Counted from the stretch's first letter, positions 34,627 through 45,007 are shown. The stretch: DNA of 64,000 bases from Pseudomonadota bacterium (GCA_022843465.1 JALHNO010000005.1:86691-150690), one strand, 5' to 3'. The notes: a model not told the origin generated them from the letters alone. Numbers and translations are program-made.

Positions 34627-35991
34627 ATGCTCGACAAAGTCGTCATTGCCAATCGCGGTGAAATTGCGCTCAGAGTGCTGCGCGCCTGCCATGCCCTCGG
34701 TATCAAGACGGTGGCGGTGCACTCGACCGTTGATCGCAATCTCAAGCATGTTGGCATGGCGGATGAGTCCGTCTGCATCGGTCCGGCGCCTGCGATCGAG
34801 AGCTATCTCAATGTTCCGCGCATCATTTCCGCCGCCGAGGTCACCGATGCCCAGGCCATCCATCCGGGCTACGGGTTTCTCAGCGAGAATGCCGACTTTG
34901 CCGAGCGGGTCGAGAAGTCCGGCTTCATCTTCATCGGGCCGACTGCTGATGTGATCCGCCTGATGGGCGACAAGGTCGAGGCGATCCGGGCGATGAAGGC
35001 AGCCGGGGTGCCCTGTGTGCCGGGTTCCGGTGGTCCACTCGGCGATGACGCCGGAGAAAATGCGGTAATCGCCAAGCGCATCGGCTACCCGGTCATCGTC
35101 AAGGCGGCAGGCGGTGGTGGCGGTCGCGGCATGCGCGTCGTGCACACCGAGCCGGCCCTGCACAATGCCATCCAGACCACCAAGGCCGAGGCCAAGGCCG
35201 CGTTCGGCAATGACATGGTCTATATGGAGAAGTTTCTCGAGAATCCGCGTCATGTCGAGATCCAGGTGCTTGCCGATGGTCAGGGCAATGCGATCCATCT
35301 GGGCGAACGTGACTGCTCGATGCAGCGACGGCACCAAAAGGTTGTTGAGGAAGCGCCTGCGCCCGGCATCACCGCGGAGATGCGCGAACGTATTGGCGCG
35401 GTATGCGTCGAAGCCTGTCTGCGGATCGGCTATCGCGGGGCTGGCACCTTCGAGTTCCTGTTCCAGGACGGCGAGTTTTACTTCATCGAGATGAACACGC
35501 GCATTCAGGTCGAGCATCCGGTCACCGAGATGATCACCGGCATCGATCTGGTCCGCGAACAGTTGCTGATCGCCTCCGGTCAGAAGCTCTCGATCAGCCA
35601 ATCCGATGTAACGATCACCGGTCACTCGATCGAGTGCCGGATCAATGCCGAGGACCCCGACACCTTCATGCCCAGTCCCGGCCTGGTGAAGCGATTCCAT
35701 GCGCCCGGAGGTCCCGGTGTGCGCGTCGATACCCATATCTACGATGGCTACCGGATCCCGCCCAACTACGATTCGATGATCGGCAAGCTGATCGTGCATG
35801 GGCGCGACCGCGCCCAGGCGATTGCCCGCATGCGGGTGGCGCTGGCCGAGCTGGTGGTCGATGGCATCAAGACCAATGTGCCGTTGCAGGCGCGGATCAT
35901 GGCCGATCCCGGCTTCCAGGCAGGTGGTGCCAACATCCACTATCTCGAGAAGCGCATCGCCGAACGCAAGGAAAAGGCGATCGGACTCTGA
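34627..35991 (+). CDS. accC: biotin carboxylase subunit of acetyl-CoA carboxylase
   Basis: A 454-residue ATP-grasp enzyme that carboxylates biotin on AccB. The N-terminal [20 protein letters not shown], the glycine-rich ATP loop [11 protein letters not shown], and the catalytic [12 protein letters not shown] and [13 protein letters not shown] segments are all intact. GGGGAG is correctly spaced before the ATG. It lies downstream of accB in the same orientation; the 200-base gap could hold a promoter or leader, but none is clear. Confidence 0.98.
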   Translation: MLDKVVIANRGEIALRVLRACHALGIKTVAVHSTVDRNLKHVGMADESVCIGPAPAIESYLNVPRIISAAEVTDAQAIHPGYGFLSENADFAERVEKSGFIFIGPTADVIRLMGDKVEAIRAMKAAGVPCVPGSGGPLGDDAGENAVIAKRIGYPVIVKAAGGGGGRGMRVVHTEPALHNAIQTTKAEAKAAFGNDMVYMEKFLENPRHVEIQVLADGQGNAIHLGERDCSMQRRHQKVVEEAPAPGITAEMRERIGAVCVEACLRIGYRGAGTFEFLFQDGEFYFIEMNTRIQVEHPVTEMITGIDLVREQLLIASGQKLSISQSDVTITGHSIECRINAEDPDTFMPSPGLVKRFHAPGGPGVRVDTHIYDGYRIPPNYDSMIGKLIVHGRDRAQAIARMRVALAELVVDGIKTNVPLQARIMADPGFQAGGANIHYLEKRIAERKEKAIGL

Positions 35992-36093
35992 TCTCCTGAC
36001 GGCGGGGTCGCTGCATGCAGTGCGTGCCGCGGCGCATCGGCTTACAATCCCCACTCGATTGACCGGGCAGCCCGCCCTTCGCGATGAGCTTCC

Positions 36094-36981
36094 ATGCCCT
36101 GGCTTGAGTTTTCCCTGACTGCACAGCGGGACAGTGTTGCCCGGATCGAGCGCGCGTTCGAGGACGTCGGCTCGCTGTCGGTCACCCTGCTCGATGCCGA
36201 GGACCACCCGATCCTGGAGCCGGCCGCCGGCGAAACGCCGGTCTGGCCGAATGTGGTAGTGACCGCGCTGTTCGAAGCCGATGCCGATCGCCACGGCCTG
36301 TTCGATGCCCTGCAACTGATGGTGCCCTGGCTGACGCCGGAAAAGGTGACCGTGCGCGAAGTCGCCGACGCCGACTGGACGCGGGCCTGGATGGATCAGT
36401 TCAAGCCGATGCAATTCGGCCGCCGCACCTATATCTACCCATGGAATATCGAGCCGGAGGGGATCGAGGACGCCGTCATTGTCCGCCTCGATCCCGGTCT
36501 CGCCTTTGGTACCGGCACCCATGCGACCACGGCACTCTGCCTGCAGTGGCTCGATGGCCTGGATCTTGCCGGCAAGCGCGTGCTCGATTTCGGCTGCGGC
36601 TCGGGCGTGCTTGCGATTGCCGCGCTGAAGCTCGGCGCGGCGCTGGCGATCGGCGTCGACAACGATCCGCAGGCGCTGCTGGCCAGTCGCGACAATGCCG
36701 AGCGCAATGGCGTTTCCGATCGTCTGAGCCTGTACGCGCCGGAAGCTGCCCCGGCACTGCTGGCCGATGTCGTGGTGGCGAACATTCTCGCCAGCGCCCT
36801 GGTTGCTCTGGAACCGGAACTCGCGGCGCTGGCGGCCGATGGCGCCGCGATCGCGCTGTCGGGCATCCTTGCCGGCCAGGAGGACGAAGTCCTGGCCGCG
36901 TATCAGGGCGACTTCGAAGAACTCGCGGTTGCCTGCCAGGAAGATTGGGTACGTATTGATGGCCGGCGCCGGCGACGCTGA
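36094..36981 (+). CDS. prmA: ribosomal protein L11 methyltransferase
   Basis: A 295-residue SAM-dependent enzyme that trimethylates ribosomal protein L11. The N-terminal substrate-recognition domain begins MPWLEFSLTAQ. The Rossmann domain has RLDPGLAFGTGTHATTALC, the SAM loop DFGCGSGVLAIAALKLG and the catalytic-loop VVANILASALVAL. A TACAAT element stands about 45 bases upstream. folA follows after four bases. In many relatives a DUF3426 gene follows prmA; here that gene is some 25 kb away. Confidence 0.97.
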   Translation: MPWLEFSLTAQRDSVARIERAFEDVGSLSVTLLDAEDHPILEPAAGETPVWPNVVVTALFEADADRHGLFDALQLMVPWLTPEKVTVREVADADWTRAWMDQFKPMQFGRRTYIYPWNIEPEGIEDAVIVRLDPGLAFGTGTHATTALCLQWLDGLDLAGKRVLDFGCGSGVLAIAALKLGAALAIGVDNDPQALLASRDNAERNGVSDRLSLYAPEAAPALLADVVVANILASALVALEPELAALAADGAAIALSGILAGQEDEVLAAYQGDFEELAVACQEDWVRIDGRRRRR

Positions 36982-36985
36982 CGCG

Positions 36986-37483
36986 ATGCAGGCGCCGCTG
37001 GTCCTGGTCGCGGCGATGGATCGCAATCGCGCGATCGGCCGTGACAACCAGTTGCCCTGGCGGTTACCGGATGATCTGCAGCGCTTCAAGGCGCTGACCG
37101 TCGATCAGACGATCCTGATGGGCCGGCGCACGGCACAGTCGCTCGGCCGCGCCCTGCCGCATCGGCGCAATCTGGTGCTCACCCGCTCGGGGCAGGTGCC
37201 CTATGCAGGCATGGAAGCGGTCGCCAGTCTGGATGAAGCCCGCCGCCGCGCCGGTGCTGCCGCCCTGTATGTCGTCGGTGGTGGCGAGATCTACGCCTTG
37301 GCCTTGCCGCATGCCGGGCTGTTGCACCTGACCCTGGTCGACTGTGCGATCGAGCGCGCCGATGCCTATTTCCCTGCCTTCGATCAGGGCGAATGGCGAC
37401 CGTGCTGGCGCGCGCAGCATGCTGCGGATGGGCGACATGCACATGCCTTCGAGTTTGTCGATTATCGTCGCCGCCCAGGCTGA
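36986..37483 (+). CDS. folA: dihydrofolate reductase
   Basis: A 165-residue enzyme reducing dihydrofolate with NADPH, the target of trimethoprim. The N-terminal LVLVAAMDRNRAIGRDNQLPW, the catalytic Asp in RLPDDLQRFK, the NADPH-binding MGRRTAQSLGRALPHRRN and the VVGGGEIYALALP loop are all typical. The ATG four bases after the prmA stop is chosen; an ATG nine codons earlier overlaps prmA and would add an atypical MAGAGDADA extension. It is convergent with apaH. Confidence 0.96.
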   Translation: MQAPLVLVAAMDRNRAIGRDNQLPWRLPDDLQRFKALTVDQTILMGRRTAQSLGRALPHRRNLVLTRSGQVPYAGMEAVASLDEARRRAGAAALYVVGGGEIYALALPHAGLLHLTLVDCAIERADAYFPAFDQGEWRPCWRAQHAADGRHAHAFEFVDYRRRPG

Positions 37484-37527
37484 ACACTGCGCAGCGGTCT
37501 GCCGTCAGCCGCGCGGCTGCTGGCAAA

Positions 37528-38376
37528 TCAATCCGCGCCCTTGCGGCCCACCTGTGCCCTGGTCTCGCATTCGACCTGGATCACTCTCGGCTCGGGTCCG
37601 AGTTCAAGCGCGGTCAGTCGGCCACCCCAGACCGCACCCGTGTCGATCGAGTAGATGCCCAGGCCCTGGAACAGGCCAAGCGTAGACCAGTGGCCACAGA
37701 CGATCGACAGATCGCGCGGGCTGTGGCCGGGTACTTCGAACCACGGGTAATAGCCCGGCTTCTGGGTTCCCGGACGCCCCTTGCTGTCGAAGTCGATGCG
37801 GCCGCGGATATCGCAGTAGCGCATGCGCGTCATCACATTGATGATGGCGCGGGTGCGATCGTCACCGCTGAGCTTCTTCGACCAGGCTCCGGGGCGATCG
37901 CCGAACATGTTCTTCAGCAGGCGGCGGTAGTCGTCACCGCGCAATCGGCGTTCGACTTCGGCGGCGCGCAGACCCGCGAGCTTGATCGTCCAGCGCGGCG
38001 CCAGTCCGGCATGCACCATGGCGAATCCGAGTTGCGGGTCGGCATGAAAGAGCGGTCGATTGCGCAGCCAGTCGAGCAGATCGTCGCGGTCGGCGGCAAA
38101 CAGCACGCGGCGCAGGTCGGGATTGGACTTGAGCTGCTCGTCTTCGCGCCGCACCGAAACCGCGAGCAGGCTGAGGTCATGATTGCCGAGTACGACGACG
38201 GCCTGCGGCTCGATCGACTTGACCAGGCGCAGGACCTCCAATGACTGGCCGCCGCGGTTGACCAGATCGCCACAGAACCAGAGCCGATCCTGCGCAGGAT
38301 CGAAGCGGAGCTTCTCGATGAGTTGCGCCAGTGCCTCGTAACAGCCCTGGACGTCGCCGATGGCATAGCAGGCCAT
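37528..38376 (-). CDS. apaH: diadenosine tetraphosphatase (symmetrical Ap4A hydrolase)
   Basis: A 282-residue metallophosphatase of the ApaH type, splitting Ap4A to two ADP and removing Np4 caps from RNA. The calcineurin-like metal motifs are visible: IGDVQG (GDxxG form), FCGDLVNRG (GDxxxRG) and LGNHD (GNHD). The C-terminal SIDTGAVWGGRLTALEL is also typical. The start is two bases from the apaG stop, giving an apaG-apaH unit as in many gammaproteobacteria. Confidence 0.97.
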   Translation of the reverse strand: MACYAIGDVQGCYEALAQLIEKLRFDPAQDRLWFCGDLVNRGGQSLEVLRLVKSIEPQAVVVLGNHDLSLLAVSVRREDEQLKSNPDLRRVLFAADRDDLLDWLRNRPLFHADPQLGFAMVHAGLAPRWTIKLAGLRAAEVERRLRGDDYRRLLKNMFGDRPGAWSKKLSGDDRTRAIINVMTRMRYCDIRGRIDFDSKGRPGTQKPGYYPWFEVPGHSPRDLSIVCGHWSTLGLFQGLGIYSIDTGAVWGGRLTALELGPEPRVIQVECETRAQVGRKGAD

Positions 38377-38378
38377 GG

Positions 38379-38756
38379 TCAGTGCAGTGTGCGCGGCACG
38401 GACAGCGTGAAGCGCGGGATCGGTGCGTCGAAGGTGGTGCCATCATCGGCCAGCATCTGATAGCTGCCCTGCATGGTGCCGACCGGGGTTTCGATGACGG
38501 CGCCCGAGGTGTACTCGAATGCCTGGCCGGGATCCAGATGCGGCTGTTCGCCGACCACGCCGGGTCCGCGCACCTCTTCGACCTTGCCATTGCCGTGGGT
38601 GATGACCCAATGGCGACTGACCAGTTGCGCCGGCACCTTGCCCTCGTTGCGGATGGTGATCGTGTACGAGAACGCGAAACGCTGATCCTGCGGTGCCGAA
38701 TGCTCGTCAAGAAAGCGGGTGGCGACGCTGACCTGGATGTCATGGAGATTGCTCAT
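38379..38756 (-). CDS. apaG: ApaG protein (Co2+/Mg2+ efflux-related, DUF525)
   Basis: A 125-residue protein of the ApaG family, with a single fibronectin-III-like beta fold. Family marks are [26 protein letters not shown] and the [11 protein letters not shown] loop. Its biochemical role is not settled; mutants in Salmonella affect divalent cation efflux. It is immediately upstream of apaH and divergent from folC. Confidence 0.96.
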   Translation of the reverse strand: MSNLHDIQVSVATRFLDEHSAPQDQRFAFSYTITIRNEGKVPAQLVSRHWVITHGNGKVEEVRGPGVVGEQPHLDPGQAFEYTSGAVIETPVGTMQGSYQMLADDGTTFDAPIPRFTLSVPRTLH

Positions 38757-38905
38757 GCCTGCATTGTGGGCAAGCAGGACCCGGCATTCAATACGTGGCG
38801 TCGACTATCGCGCTCCTGGCTGGATCATTCAGCAGATGAGCAGATTCCTGATCCGGGCGGATGGGGTTAATCTCGCGGCCCTGAACCATAACGGTCGCCC
38901 CACTG

Positions 38906-40171
38906 ATGCCTGAGCGCACTCTGCAGGACTGGTTGCAGCATTGGCTGAGCCAGCATCCGCACGAAATCGAGATGGGACTGGAGCGCGTGCGCCGGGTCTG
39001 GGCCCGCTTGTCTGCGCCGCAGACAGCGCCGCTGGTGTTCAGCGTGGCGGGCACCAATGGCAAGGGCTCCACTGTTGCCTACCTCGACGCCATCCTGCGC
39101 GCCGCCGGTTACCGGGTAGGGCGCTACAGCTCGCCGCATCTGCTGCGCTACAGCGAGCGCATCGTCGTTGATGGCGTGGAAGTCAGCGAGCAGCAGCTGT
39201 GCGCCGCCTTCACCGCCATCGAGCGCGCGCGTGGCGAGACCCGGCTCACCTATTTCGAAGCCGGCACGCTGGCGGCGCTGCTGATCTTCGCCGAGTCCAG
39301 AGTCGATGTTGCGGTGCTGGAAGTGGGGCTGGGCGGGCGGCTCGATGCGGTCAATCTGATCGATGCCGACGTCGCGATCATTACCAGTATCGGGCTCGAT
39401 CATCAGGAGTACCTTGGCGACACGCTGGCGCAGATCGCGGTCGAGAAGGCCGGCATCGCGCGCGCCGGGCGACCGGTGGTGGTGGCGGCGCTGGACGTGC
39501 CTGCGGCGCTGCCGGAAGCCCTTGCGCGGATCGGCAGTCAGCAGGTGCAGGCCGGTCGCGACTACCGCTTCGAGGGCGTCCAGGGTGACACGCGCTGGCG
39601 GCTCCACATGCGCGATCGTTGCCTGGATCTGCCGTTGCCCGCCCTGGTTGCGCCCATCCAGATGCAGAACGCCGCAGCCGCCATCGTGGCCTTGTTGCAG
39701 ATCGAGGCATTGCGGATCGATGAGGCCGCGATCGTGCAGGGGCTGCAGCGGGTGCAGCTGGCAGCCCGATTGCAGCGAATCGGGAGCGAGCCTGAAGTCG
39801 TGCTGGATGTCGCCCACAATCCGCAGGCAGCAGTTGCGTTGCGCGCATGGCTGGATCGCGATCAGGTGCCGACGCGGGCGGTATTCGGCGTGCTCGCCGA
39901 CAAGGACGCGCTGGCGATCGCATTGCAACTGGCGCCGCGGATCAGTCACTGGCATCTCTGCGGTCTGCAGGCGCTGTCGCCGCGGGGCGCCCCGGTCGCG
40001 GCGCTGGCCGCCACGCTGCGCGCCGGATTGCCGACGGCCAGCATGAGTCTGCATGAGCGACCGCGGACAGCGCTCGCGGCCGCGCGCGCCAGTGCGCTGC
40101 CGGGTGAGCGGATTCTGGCACTGGGCTCGTTTTTCCTTGCTGCCGAAGTGCTCTCGGAGTGCGCAGCCTGA
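38906..40171 (+). CDS. folC: bifunctional folylpolyglutamate synthase/dihydrofolate synthase
   Basis: A 421-residue Mur-ligase-like enzyme that makes dihydrofolate from dihydropteroate and adds glutamates to folates. The P-loop GTNGKGST (49-56), YSSPHLLRYSERI, LEVGLGGRLDAVN, the carbamylated-lysine region VEKAGI and the C-terminal DVAHNPQAA are present. It heads the folC-SPOR-cvpA-purF string known from E. coli; accD, often upstream of it, is replaced here by the divergent apaGH pair. Confidence 0.97.
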   Translation: MPERTLQDWLQHWLSQHPHEIEMGLERVRRVWARLSAPQTAPLVFSVAGTNGKGSTVAYLDAILRAAGYRVGRYSSPHLLRYSERIVVDGVEVSEQQLCAAFTAIERARGETRLTYFEAGTLAALLIFAESRVDVAVLEVGLGGRLDAVNLIDADVAIITSIGLDHQEYLGDTLAQIAVEKAGIARAGRPVVVAALDVPAALPEALARIGSQQVQAGRDYRFEGVQGDTRWRLHMRDRCLDLPLPALVAPIQMQNAAAAIVALLQIEALRIDEAAIVQGLQRVQLAARLQRIGSEPEVVLDVAHNPQAAVALRAWLDRDQVPTRAVFGVLADKDALAIALQLAPRISHWHLCGLQALSPRGAPVAALAATLRAGLPTASMSLHERPRTALAAARASALPGERILALGSFFLAAEVLSECAA

Positions 40172-40246
40172 ATCGCTGAGGGCACGGCACCATCGGCCGA
40201 TTTCCTGACGTTGCCTGCGGTAAACCCGAAACCATGAAGCCGCCCG

Positions 40247-40252
40247 TATAAT
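40247..40252 (+). promoter_or_regulatory. consensus -10 element (TATAAT) before the SPOR gene
   Basis: A perfect TATAAT lies 29 bases upstream of the SPOR gene start. No good -35 hexamer is found 16-18 bases before it, so the promoter is probable but not certain. Confidence 0.45.
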
Positions 40253-40281
40253 TCGCCCTTGCAAACCTGCTGGAACACCGC

Positions 40282-41265
40282 ATGGATCCCGCCCTGAAAA
40301 AACGCCTGATCGGCGCCAGCGTCCTGATCGTGCTGGCCATCATCTTCCTGCCGATGCTGTTTGATGGCAGTGGTGAGCCGATTCCCGGAAACGCCGTGCC
40401 ACTCGATATTCCCGCCCAGCCAGAACGCGATTTCGAGACGCGCGTGGTGCCGCTGGATCTGCCGCAGCCGGCAGCGGGTGTGGCCGAGGCCATCGGGCTG
40501 CCCAGCGACGCCGCGAACCCGGCGCCGGCACCTGCTGCCGCGGCCGATACCACGCTGGCCACGGCGCCACCGCCGGCTGAAGACCCGATCGCCGCAGTGG
40601 CTGCCGAAGCCGCTGCACGGGTCGATGCCGTCTCCGGTGAACGCGTCGACAACGCGGAGGCAAGCGACAATGTGGCCGCGGTCAAGCCAGTCGAGCCCGC
40701 GCCCTTGGCAGCCGTGCCTGCGCCCACGTCCACGCCAACAGCAGCCGGTCGCTTCATGGTCAATCTCGGCAGCTATGCCAATGTGGCGAATGCCAGCCAG
40801 CTTGAATCCAGCCTGCGTGCAGCCGGATTGAGCGTGCGGTCGGATGCGCTCGTGGTCGACGGCAAACCCGTGCGCCGCCTGCGCCTCGGGCCCTACGCCA
40901 CCCGTGCCCAGGCCGACAACGCCCGCCTCAAAGCCAAGGCAACCCGGGCCGATCTGCCAGCCAGCATCATCGAAGTCGACGACACCCCCAGTGTCGACGT
41001 GCCGGCGCGTGCCGTGGCGCCCAAGGGCGCCTCGGCGTATGCCGTCCAGGTTGCCGTGCTGAGCGACGTGGCCAAGGCCAACGAGCGCCGCGACGCCATG
41101 CGTCAGGCCGGCTTCGCCGCCTTCGTGGAGAAGCTCGACACGGCCAAGGGTGCGGTCTACCGCTTGCGCATCGGCCCGGAAGCGGAACGTGGCGATGCCG
41201 AGAAAATCAGGGCCGCCGTCCAGCAGAAGTTTGGCGGCGAAGCCATCATCGTCGACTACCCGTGA
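40282..41265 (+). CDS. SPOR-domain cell division protein, DedD-like
   Basis: A 327-residue bitopic inner-membrane protein. The helix at residues 9-27 (LIGASVLIVLAIIFLPMLF) is preceded by the positive start MDPALKKR typical of DedD. A long Ala/Pro linker follows, then two SPOR domains, about 155-230 (RFMVNLGSYANVANASQLE) and about 248-327 (AYAVQVAVLSDVAKANERR). SPOR domains bind denuded glycan strands at the septum. E. coli DedD has one SPOR domain and lies at the same place in the folC-cvpA string. A doubled domain is a difference from E. coli. Confidence 0.92.
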   Translation: MDPALKKRLIGASVLIVLAIIFLPMLFDGSGEPIPGNAVPLDIPAQPERDFETRVVPLDLPQPAAGVAEAIGLPSDAANPAPAPAAAADTTLATAPPPAEDPIAAVAAEAAARVDAVSGERVDNAEASDNVAAVKPVEPAPLAAVPAPTSTPTAAGRFMVNLGSYANVANASQLESSLRAAGLSVRSDALVVDGKPVRRLRLGPYATRAQADNARLKAKATRADLPASIIEVDDTPSVDVPARAVAPKGASAYAVQVAVLSDVAKANERRDAMRQAGFAAFVEKLDTAKGAVYRLRIGPEAERGDAEKIRAAVQQKFGGEAIIVDYP

Positions 41266-41353
41266 GCGCCGGCTTGATCAATGGTTTGCGCAGGCGCCCT
41301 CGCGCGCGCCGCGTGGCGCGCAAGTTGGCCAGCATGACGGGCAGCCCCGCGCC

Positions 41354-41893
41354 ATGAGTCATGTCGACATCGCCATCCTGCTGCTGTTCGCGTTGTCCAT
41401 GCTGATTGGACTGGTGCGTGGCTTTGTCGTCGAAGTGATGGCCATCGTGGTCTGGATACTGGCGGTGGCGCTCGCCTACTGGTTTGGTCCCTTGCTTGCC
41501 GCCCAGTTTGCACCGACGCTTGAATTGAATTCGGCGCGCATCCTGCTGGGCTACGGGCTGGTGTTTGTTGCCACCCTGATTGCCGGCGCCATCCTGGTCT
41601 ATTTCCTGAAGAAGCTGGTTGCGGGGACCGGACTGAGCGGCACCGATCGGCTGTTCGGCATGCTGTTCGGCGCGGCGCGCGGACTGGTGCTGGTCGTGCT
41701 GTTGATCATGACGCTCGGGCTGACGCCATTTCCTGGTGATCCCTGGTGGAGTGCCTCTCCGACCATCGCTGCGCTGCAGCCGATCGCAGAGCGCGCGCGG
41801 GCCTGGTTGCCGGAGCCGGTGGCGCGCCATATCCGATTCGAAGCCGCCGAGTCGGCGCCGCCGGCGCCCGACGCGTCCTCGACCAAATCCTGA
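41354..41893 (+). CDS. cvpA: CvpA family membrane protein
   Basis: A 179-residue protein with four hydrophobic helices. The CvpA features are the start [25 protein letters not shown] and the conserved [19 protein letters not shown]. CvpA is needed for colicin V production in E. coli and affects bile and envelope stress; its activity is not settled. It is immediately upstream of purF, as in E. coli. The ATG is selected over a longer open frame that overlaps the SPOR gene. Confidence 0.95.
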   Translation: MSHVDIAILLLFALSMLIGLVRGFVVEVMAIVVWILAVALAYWFGPLLAAQFAPTLELNSARILLGYGLVFVATLIAGAILVYFLKKLVAGTGLSGTDRLFGMLFGAARGLVLVVLLIMTLGLTPFPGDPWWSASPTIAALQPIAERARAWLPEPVARHIRFEAAESAPPAPDASSTKS

Positions 41894-41907
41894 TTGGAGC
41901 AAGACCC

Positions 41908-43395
41908 ATGTGCGGCATCATCGGAATTGTAGGAAAGACGGAAGTCGCAGCGGCGCTCTATGACGGGCTGACCGTGCTCCAGCATCGTGGCCAGGATGCT
42001 GCCGGCGTCGCCACGGTGGATGGTGACCGGCTCCGTCTGCACAAGGCCAATGGTCTGGTCAAGGATGTCTTCCAGAGCGAGCACATGGCGCGATTGCGCG
42101 GGCGCATCGGAATCGCCCATTGCCGTTATCCGACCGCCGGCTCGGAAGGCGCCGATGAGGCGCAGCCGTTCTATGTCAATTCGCCGTTCGGCATTGCGCT
42201 TGGCCACAACGGCAACCTGGTCAATACCGAGGCACTGCGCCGCGAATTGTTCGAGACCGATCGTCGCCACATCAACACCGGCTCGGATTCCGAAGTGCTG
42301 CTGAATATTTTCGCGCATGAACTCCAGGACATCGGCGCGGCACGGGCAACGGTCGAGGATGTGTTTCGCGCCGTCAGCGCGGTTCATCGGCGCTGCCAGG
42401 GCGGCTATGCGGTGGTGAGTCTGGTGCTCGGGCTCGGCGTCGTCGCCTGGCGGGATGTCCATGGCATCCGGCCCCTGGTGCTTGGTCGCCGTGATTCCAG
42501 CGAGGGCGTCGAGTGGGCGGTCGCTTCGGAAAGCGTGGCGCTGGATGTGCTCGGCTTTCGCCGGGTACGCGATGTCGCACCGGGTGAGGCGGTCATCATC
42601 AGCTATGACGGTGAACTGCATGCGCGCCAGTGCGGTGCCAGTGCACCGCATGCGCCGTGCATCTTCGAATACGTCTATCTGGCACGGCCGGATTCGATGA
42701 TGGAGGATGTCTCGGTCTACAAGGCACGGCTGCGCATGGGTGAGCGGCTGGCGCAGAAGATCCAGAGGTTGCGGCCGGATCACGACATCGAGGCGGTCAT
42801 CCCGATCCCGGATACCGCGCGCACCGCCGCGTTGGCACTGGCGCAGATGCTCGACGTCAAGTACCGCGAGGGTTTCGTCAAGAACCGCTATGTCGGACGC
42901 ACCTTCATCATGCCGGGCCAGAGCGAGCGAGTGAAATCGGTGCGCCGCAAGCTCAATGCGATCGAACTTGAGTTTCGCAACAAGGTGGTTCTGCTGGTCG
43001 ACGATTCGATCGTTCGCGGCACAACCTCAAAGCAGATCATCCAGATGGCCCGCGAAGCCGGTGCGCGCAAGGTGTACTTCGCCTCGGCGGCACCGCCGGT
43101 GCGATATCCCAATGTCTACGGCATCGACATGCCGGCGCCAGCGGAACTGGTCGCGCATGACCGCAGCGAGTCCGAAGTCGAGGCCCTGCTGGGCTGCGAC
43201 TGGCTGATCTACCAGGACCTCGGTGATCTGATCGAGGCGGTCGCCGAGGGCAACGATGATCTGACCCAGTTCGATACCAGCTGCTTCTCTGGCGAGTATG
43301 TGACCGGCGTGCCCGAGGGTTACCTGGGTGCGATTGCCGCGCAGCGTGCGGATGTCGTCAAGGCCGAGCGCCGCGAGACGGCGGCGCCCCGATAG
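41908..43395 (+). CDS. purF: amidophosphoribosyltransferase
   Basis: A 495-residue enzyme catalysing the first committed step of purine synthesis, PRPP plus glutamine to phosphoribosylamine. Cys2 after the initiator Met is the Ntn nucleophile (MCGIIGIVG), so there is no long propeptide, as in E. coli. The glutaminase part ([20 protein letters not shown]) and the PRPP loop [17 protein letters not shown] are intact. No Fe-S cysteine set of the Bacillus type is seen. GGAG precedes the ATG. It ends the folC operon and is convergent with lpxH. Confidence 0.98.
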   Translation: MCGIIGIVGKTEVAAALYDGLTVLQHRGQDAAGVATVDGDRLRLHKANGLVKDVFQSEHMARLRGRIGIAHCRYPTAGSEGADEAQPFYVNSPFGIALGHNGNLVNTEALRRELFETDRRHINTGSDSEVLLNIFAHELQDIGAARATVEDVFRAVSAVHRRCQGGYAVVSLVLGLGVVAWRDVHGIRPLVLGRRDSSEGVEWAVASESVALDVLGFRRVRDVAPGEAVIISYDGELHARQCGASAPHAPCIFEYVYLARPDSMMEDVSVYKARLRMGERLAQKIQRLRPDHDIEAVIPIPDTARTAALALAQMLDVKYREGFVKNRYVGRTFIMPGQSERVKSVRRKLNAIELEFRNKVVLLVDDSIVRGTTSKQIIQMAREAGARKVYFASAAPPVRYPNVYGIDMPAPAELVAHDRSESEVEALLGCDWLIYQDLGDLIEAVAEGNDDLTQFDTSCFSGEYVTGVPEGYLGAIAAQRADVVKAERRETAAPR

Positions 43396-43470
43396 CGCCG
43401 CCGCTGCGCCGCTGTCTGCTTGCTGGTGCGCGGGCAGTACCGCGGTGATCCAGAGTGAGCGCCTGGAGCC

Positions 43471-44205
43471 TCAGGAGGTCGCTAGCGGCAGCGTGATCAG
43501 ACTCGCGCCGGATGCGTCCACTCTGAGCATGCTGCCGTGGTGGTGCCAGTCGCCCAGCACGATGCGCTGACAGCTGCGCCCATCCACGTCGAGGCTGGGA
43601 TGAATCGCTGGCCGATGCGTATGGCCATGAATCATCCTGCTTGCCCCGTGCAATCGAAACGTTTCGGTGACTGCGGTCGCTGCGACATCCATGATGGCCA
43701 TGCCGGCAGCGCGGGTGTGCTGCTGGCTGCGTGCGCGCGCCTCGGCGGCAAAGGCCCGCCGCGCTGAAAGCGGTTGCGCGAGAAACCCCTGCTGCCATCC
43801 GCTCTGCCGGACCTGGGAACGAAAGGCCTGGTAGGCGAGGTCGTCGCTGCACAGGGTATCGCCGTGCAGCAGCAAGGTGGGGATGCCGTAGAGATCGACC
43901 ACGGTGGTCTCGGCCAGCATCTGCATGCCGCAGCGCGCCGCATAGGTCTCGCCGATCAGAAAATCACGGTTGCCGTGCGCGAACCGGATCGGAATCCCAA
44001 GCTCGGCGACGCGGCGCAGTGCGTTGGCCACCGAATCGGCGAGGGCCGATTCCTCGTCATCGCCGATCCAGGCCTCGAACAGGTCACCGAGGATATACAG
44101 GGCCTCGGCAGCCGGCGCCTGCTCGGACAGCAATCGGAGCAGGCCCGCGGTGATGTCGGGCCGGCTCTCGTCCAGGTGCAGATCCGAGATGAACAGGGTG
44201 GTCAT
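43471..44205 (-). CDS. lpxH: UDP-2,3-diacylglucosamine diphosphatase
   Basis: A 244-residue calcineurin-like phosphoesterase that makes lipid X in lipid A synthesis, at the cytoplasmic face of the inner membrane. Metal and substrate residues are visible: D8 and H10 (ISDLHLDESRP), ILGDLFEAWIGDD, HGNRDFLIG, LLLHGDTLC and the C-terminal MIHGHTHRP. It follows a cyclophilin gene (about 60 bases), as ppiB-lpxH in E. coli. Confidence 0.96.
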   Translation of the reverse strand: MTTLFISDLHLDESRPDITAGLLRLLSEQAPAAEALYILGDLFEAWIGDDEESALADSVANALRRVAELGIPIRFAHGNRDFLIGETYAARCGMQMLAETTVVDLYGIPTLLLHGDTLCSDDLAYQAFRSQVRQSGWQQGFLAQPLSARRAFAAEARARSQQHTRAAGMAIMDVAATAVTETFRLHGASRMIHGHTHRPAIHPSLDVDGRSCQRIVLGDWHHHGSMLRVDASGASLITLPLATS

Positions 44206-44267
44206 CTGTTCAATCGCAATGCGCGGATGTTGATCAGGCCCGGGCGCTTGCCTGGGTATCGTGGCGC

Positions 44268-44891
44268 CTACTGGGCCAGCTCGGCGCTCAGGATGATTAC
44301 CGGAGATACCGGCACATCCTGCGGCAGCGGACCCTTGGCACCGCGCTCGACGGCCTTGATGGCATCGACGACATCCATGCCGGAAACGACCTTGCCGAAT
44401 ACGGCGTAGCCCCAGGTCTGGCCATTGTCCTTGGAGAAATGATCGAGATTGCGGTTATCGACAACATTGATGAAGAACTGTGCGGTCGCCGAATTCGGGT
44501 CATTGGTACGTGCCATCGCCACCGTGCCACGCAGATTGCTCAGGCCGTTGTCGGCTTCGTTGGCGACCGGCGGCCGGGTCGGCTTCATGGTCAGGTCCTG
44601 GGTGAAACCGCCACCCTGGATCATGAAGGTGGGAATCACGCGATGGAACACCGTGCCGTCGTAGTGCTTGTCGGCGACGTACTGCAGGAAATTCTCGACC
44701 GACTTGGGCGCCTTGGCAGGGTTCAGCTCGATCACGATATTGCCCATATTGGTCTTCAGCGTCACCCGCGGCGTCGCGGTGCTGGCGGCGGTGGCCGGGG
44801 TCGCTGCGGCCGTAGCGGCCGGTTTGGGATCCTGCGCCGAGAGCGCACTGGCACCAACCAGCATCAGCAGGGCAAGGGTGGACTTCATCAT
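44268..44891 (-). CDS. periplasmic peptidyl-prolyl cis-trans isomerase (cyclophilin)
   Basis: A 207-residue cyclophilin. A signal peptide (MMKSTLALLMLVGASALSA) and a low-complexity Ala/Thr/Pro linker lead to the catalytic domain from about residue 42. The active-site core FHRVIPTFMIQGGGF, the AMARTNDPNSATAQFFINV segment and the VFGKVVSGMDVVD region are all intact. It resembles PpiA-type periplasmic enzymes. Two adjacent ATGs are possible starts; GGAG is spaced for the first. Confidence 0.94.
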   Translation of the reverse strand: MMKSTLALLMLVGASALSAQDPKPAATAAATPATAASTATPRVTLKTNMGNIVIELNPAKAPKSVENFLQYVADKHYDGTVFHRVIPTFMIQGGGFTQDLTMKPTRPPVANEADNGLSNLRGTVAMARTNDPNSATAQFFINVVDNRNLDHFSKDNGQTWGYAVFGKVVSGMDVVDAIKAVERGAKGPLPQDVPVSPVIILSAELAQ

Positions 44892-44967
44892 GGGCGATCT
44901 CCGGGATTGATGGGAAAGGCGGGCATCTTACGCCGCGTCGGCTGAATGGCAAATTGGCCACAGCGCC

Positions 44968-44990
44968 GCTGCGCCCAGTAGGGGCGCAGC
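44968..44990. terminator. hairpin upstream of the cyclophilin gene
   Basis: GCTGCGCCC / GGGCGCAGC with a 5-base loop lies between the end of the repeat-bearing gene and the cyclophilin start. The GC-rich stem has no T-run. It probably marks the transcript end of the upstream minus-strand gene. Confidence 0.5.
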
Positions 44991-45007
44991 AGGCAGGTTC
45001 AGGGGAA

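Noticed and set aside
34549-37089. 846-codon frame antisense to accC and prmA
   Set aside because: Both sense genes are certain; the antisense product has no domain or ribosome-binding site.
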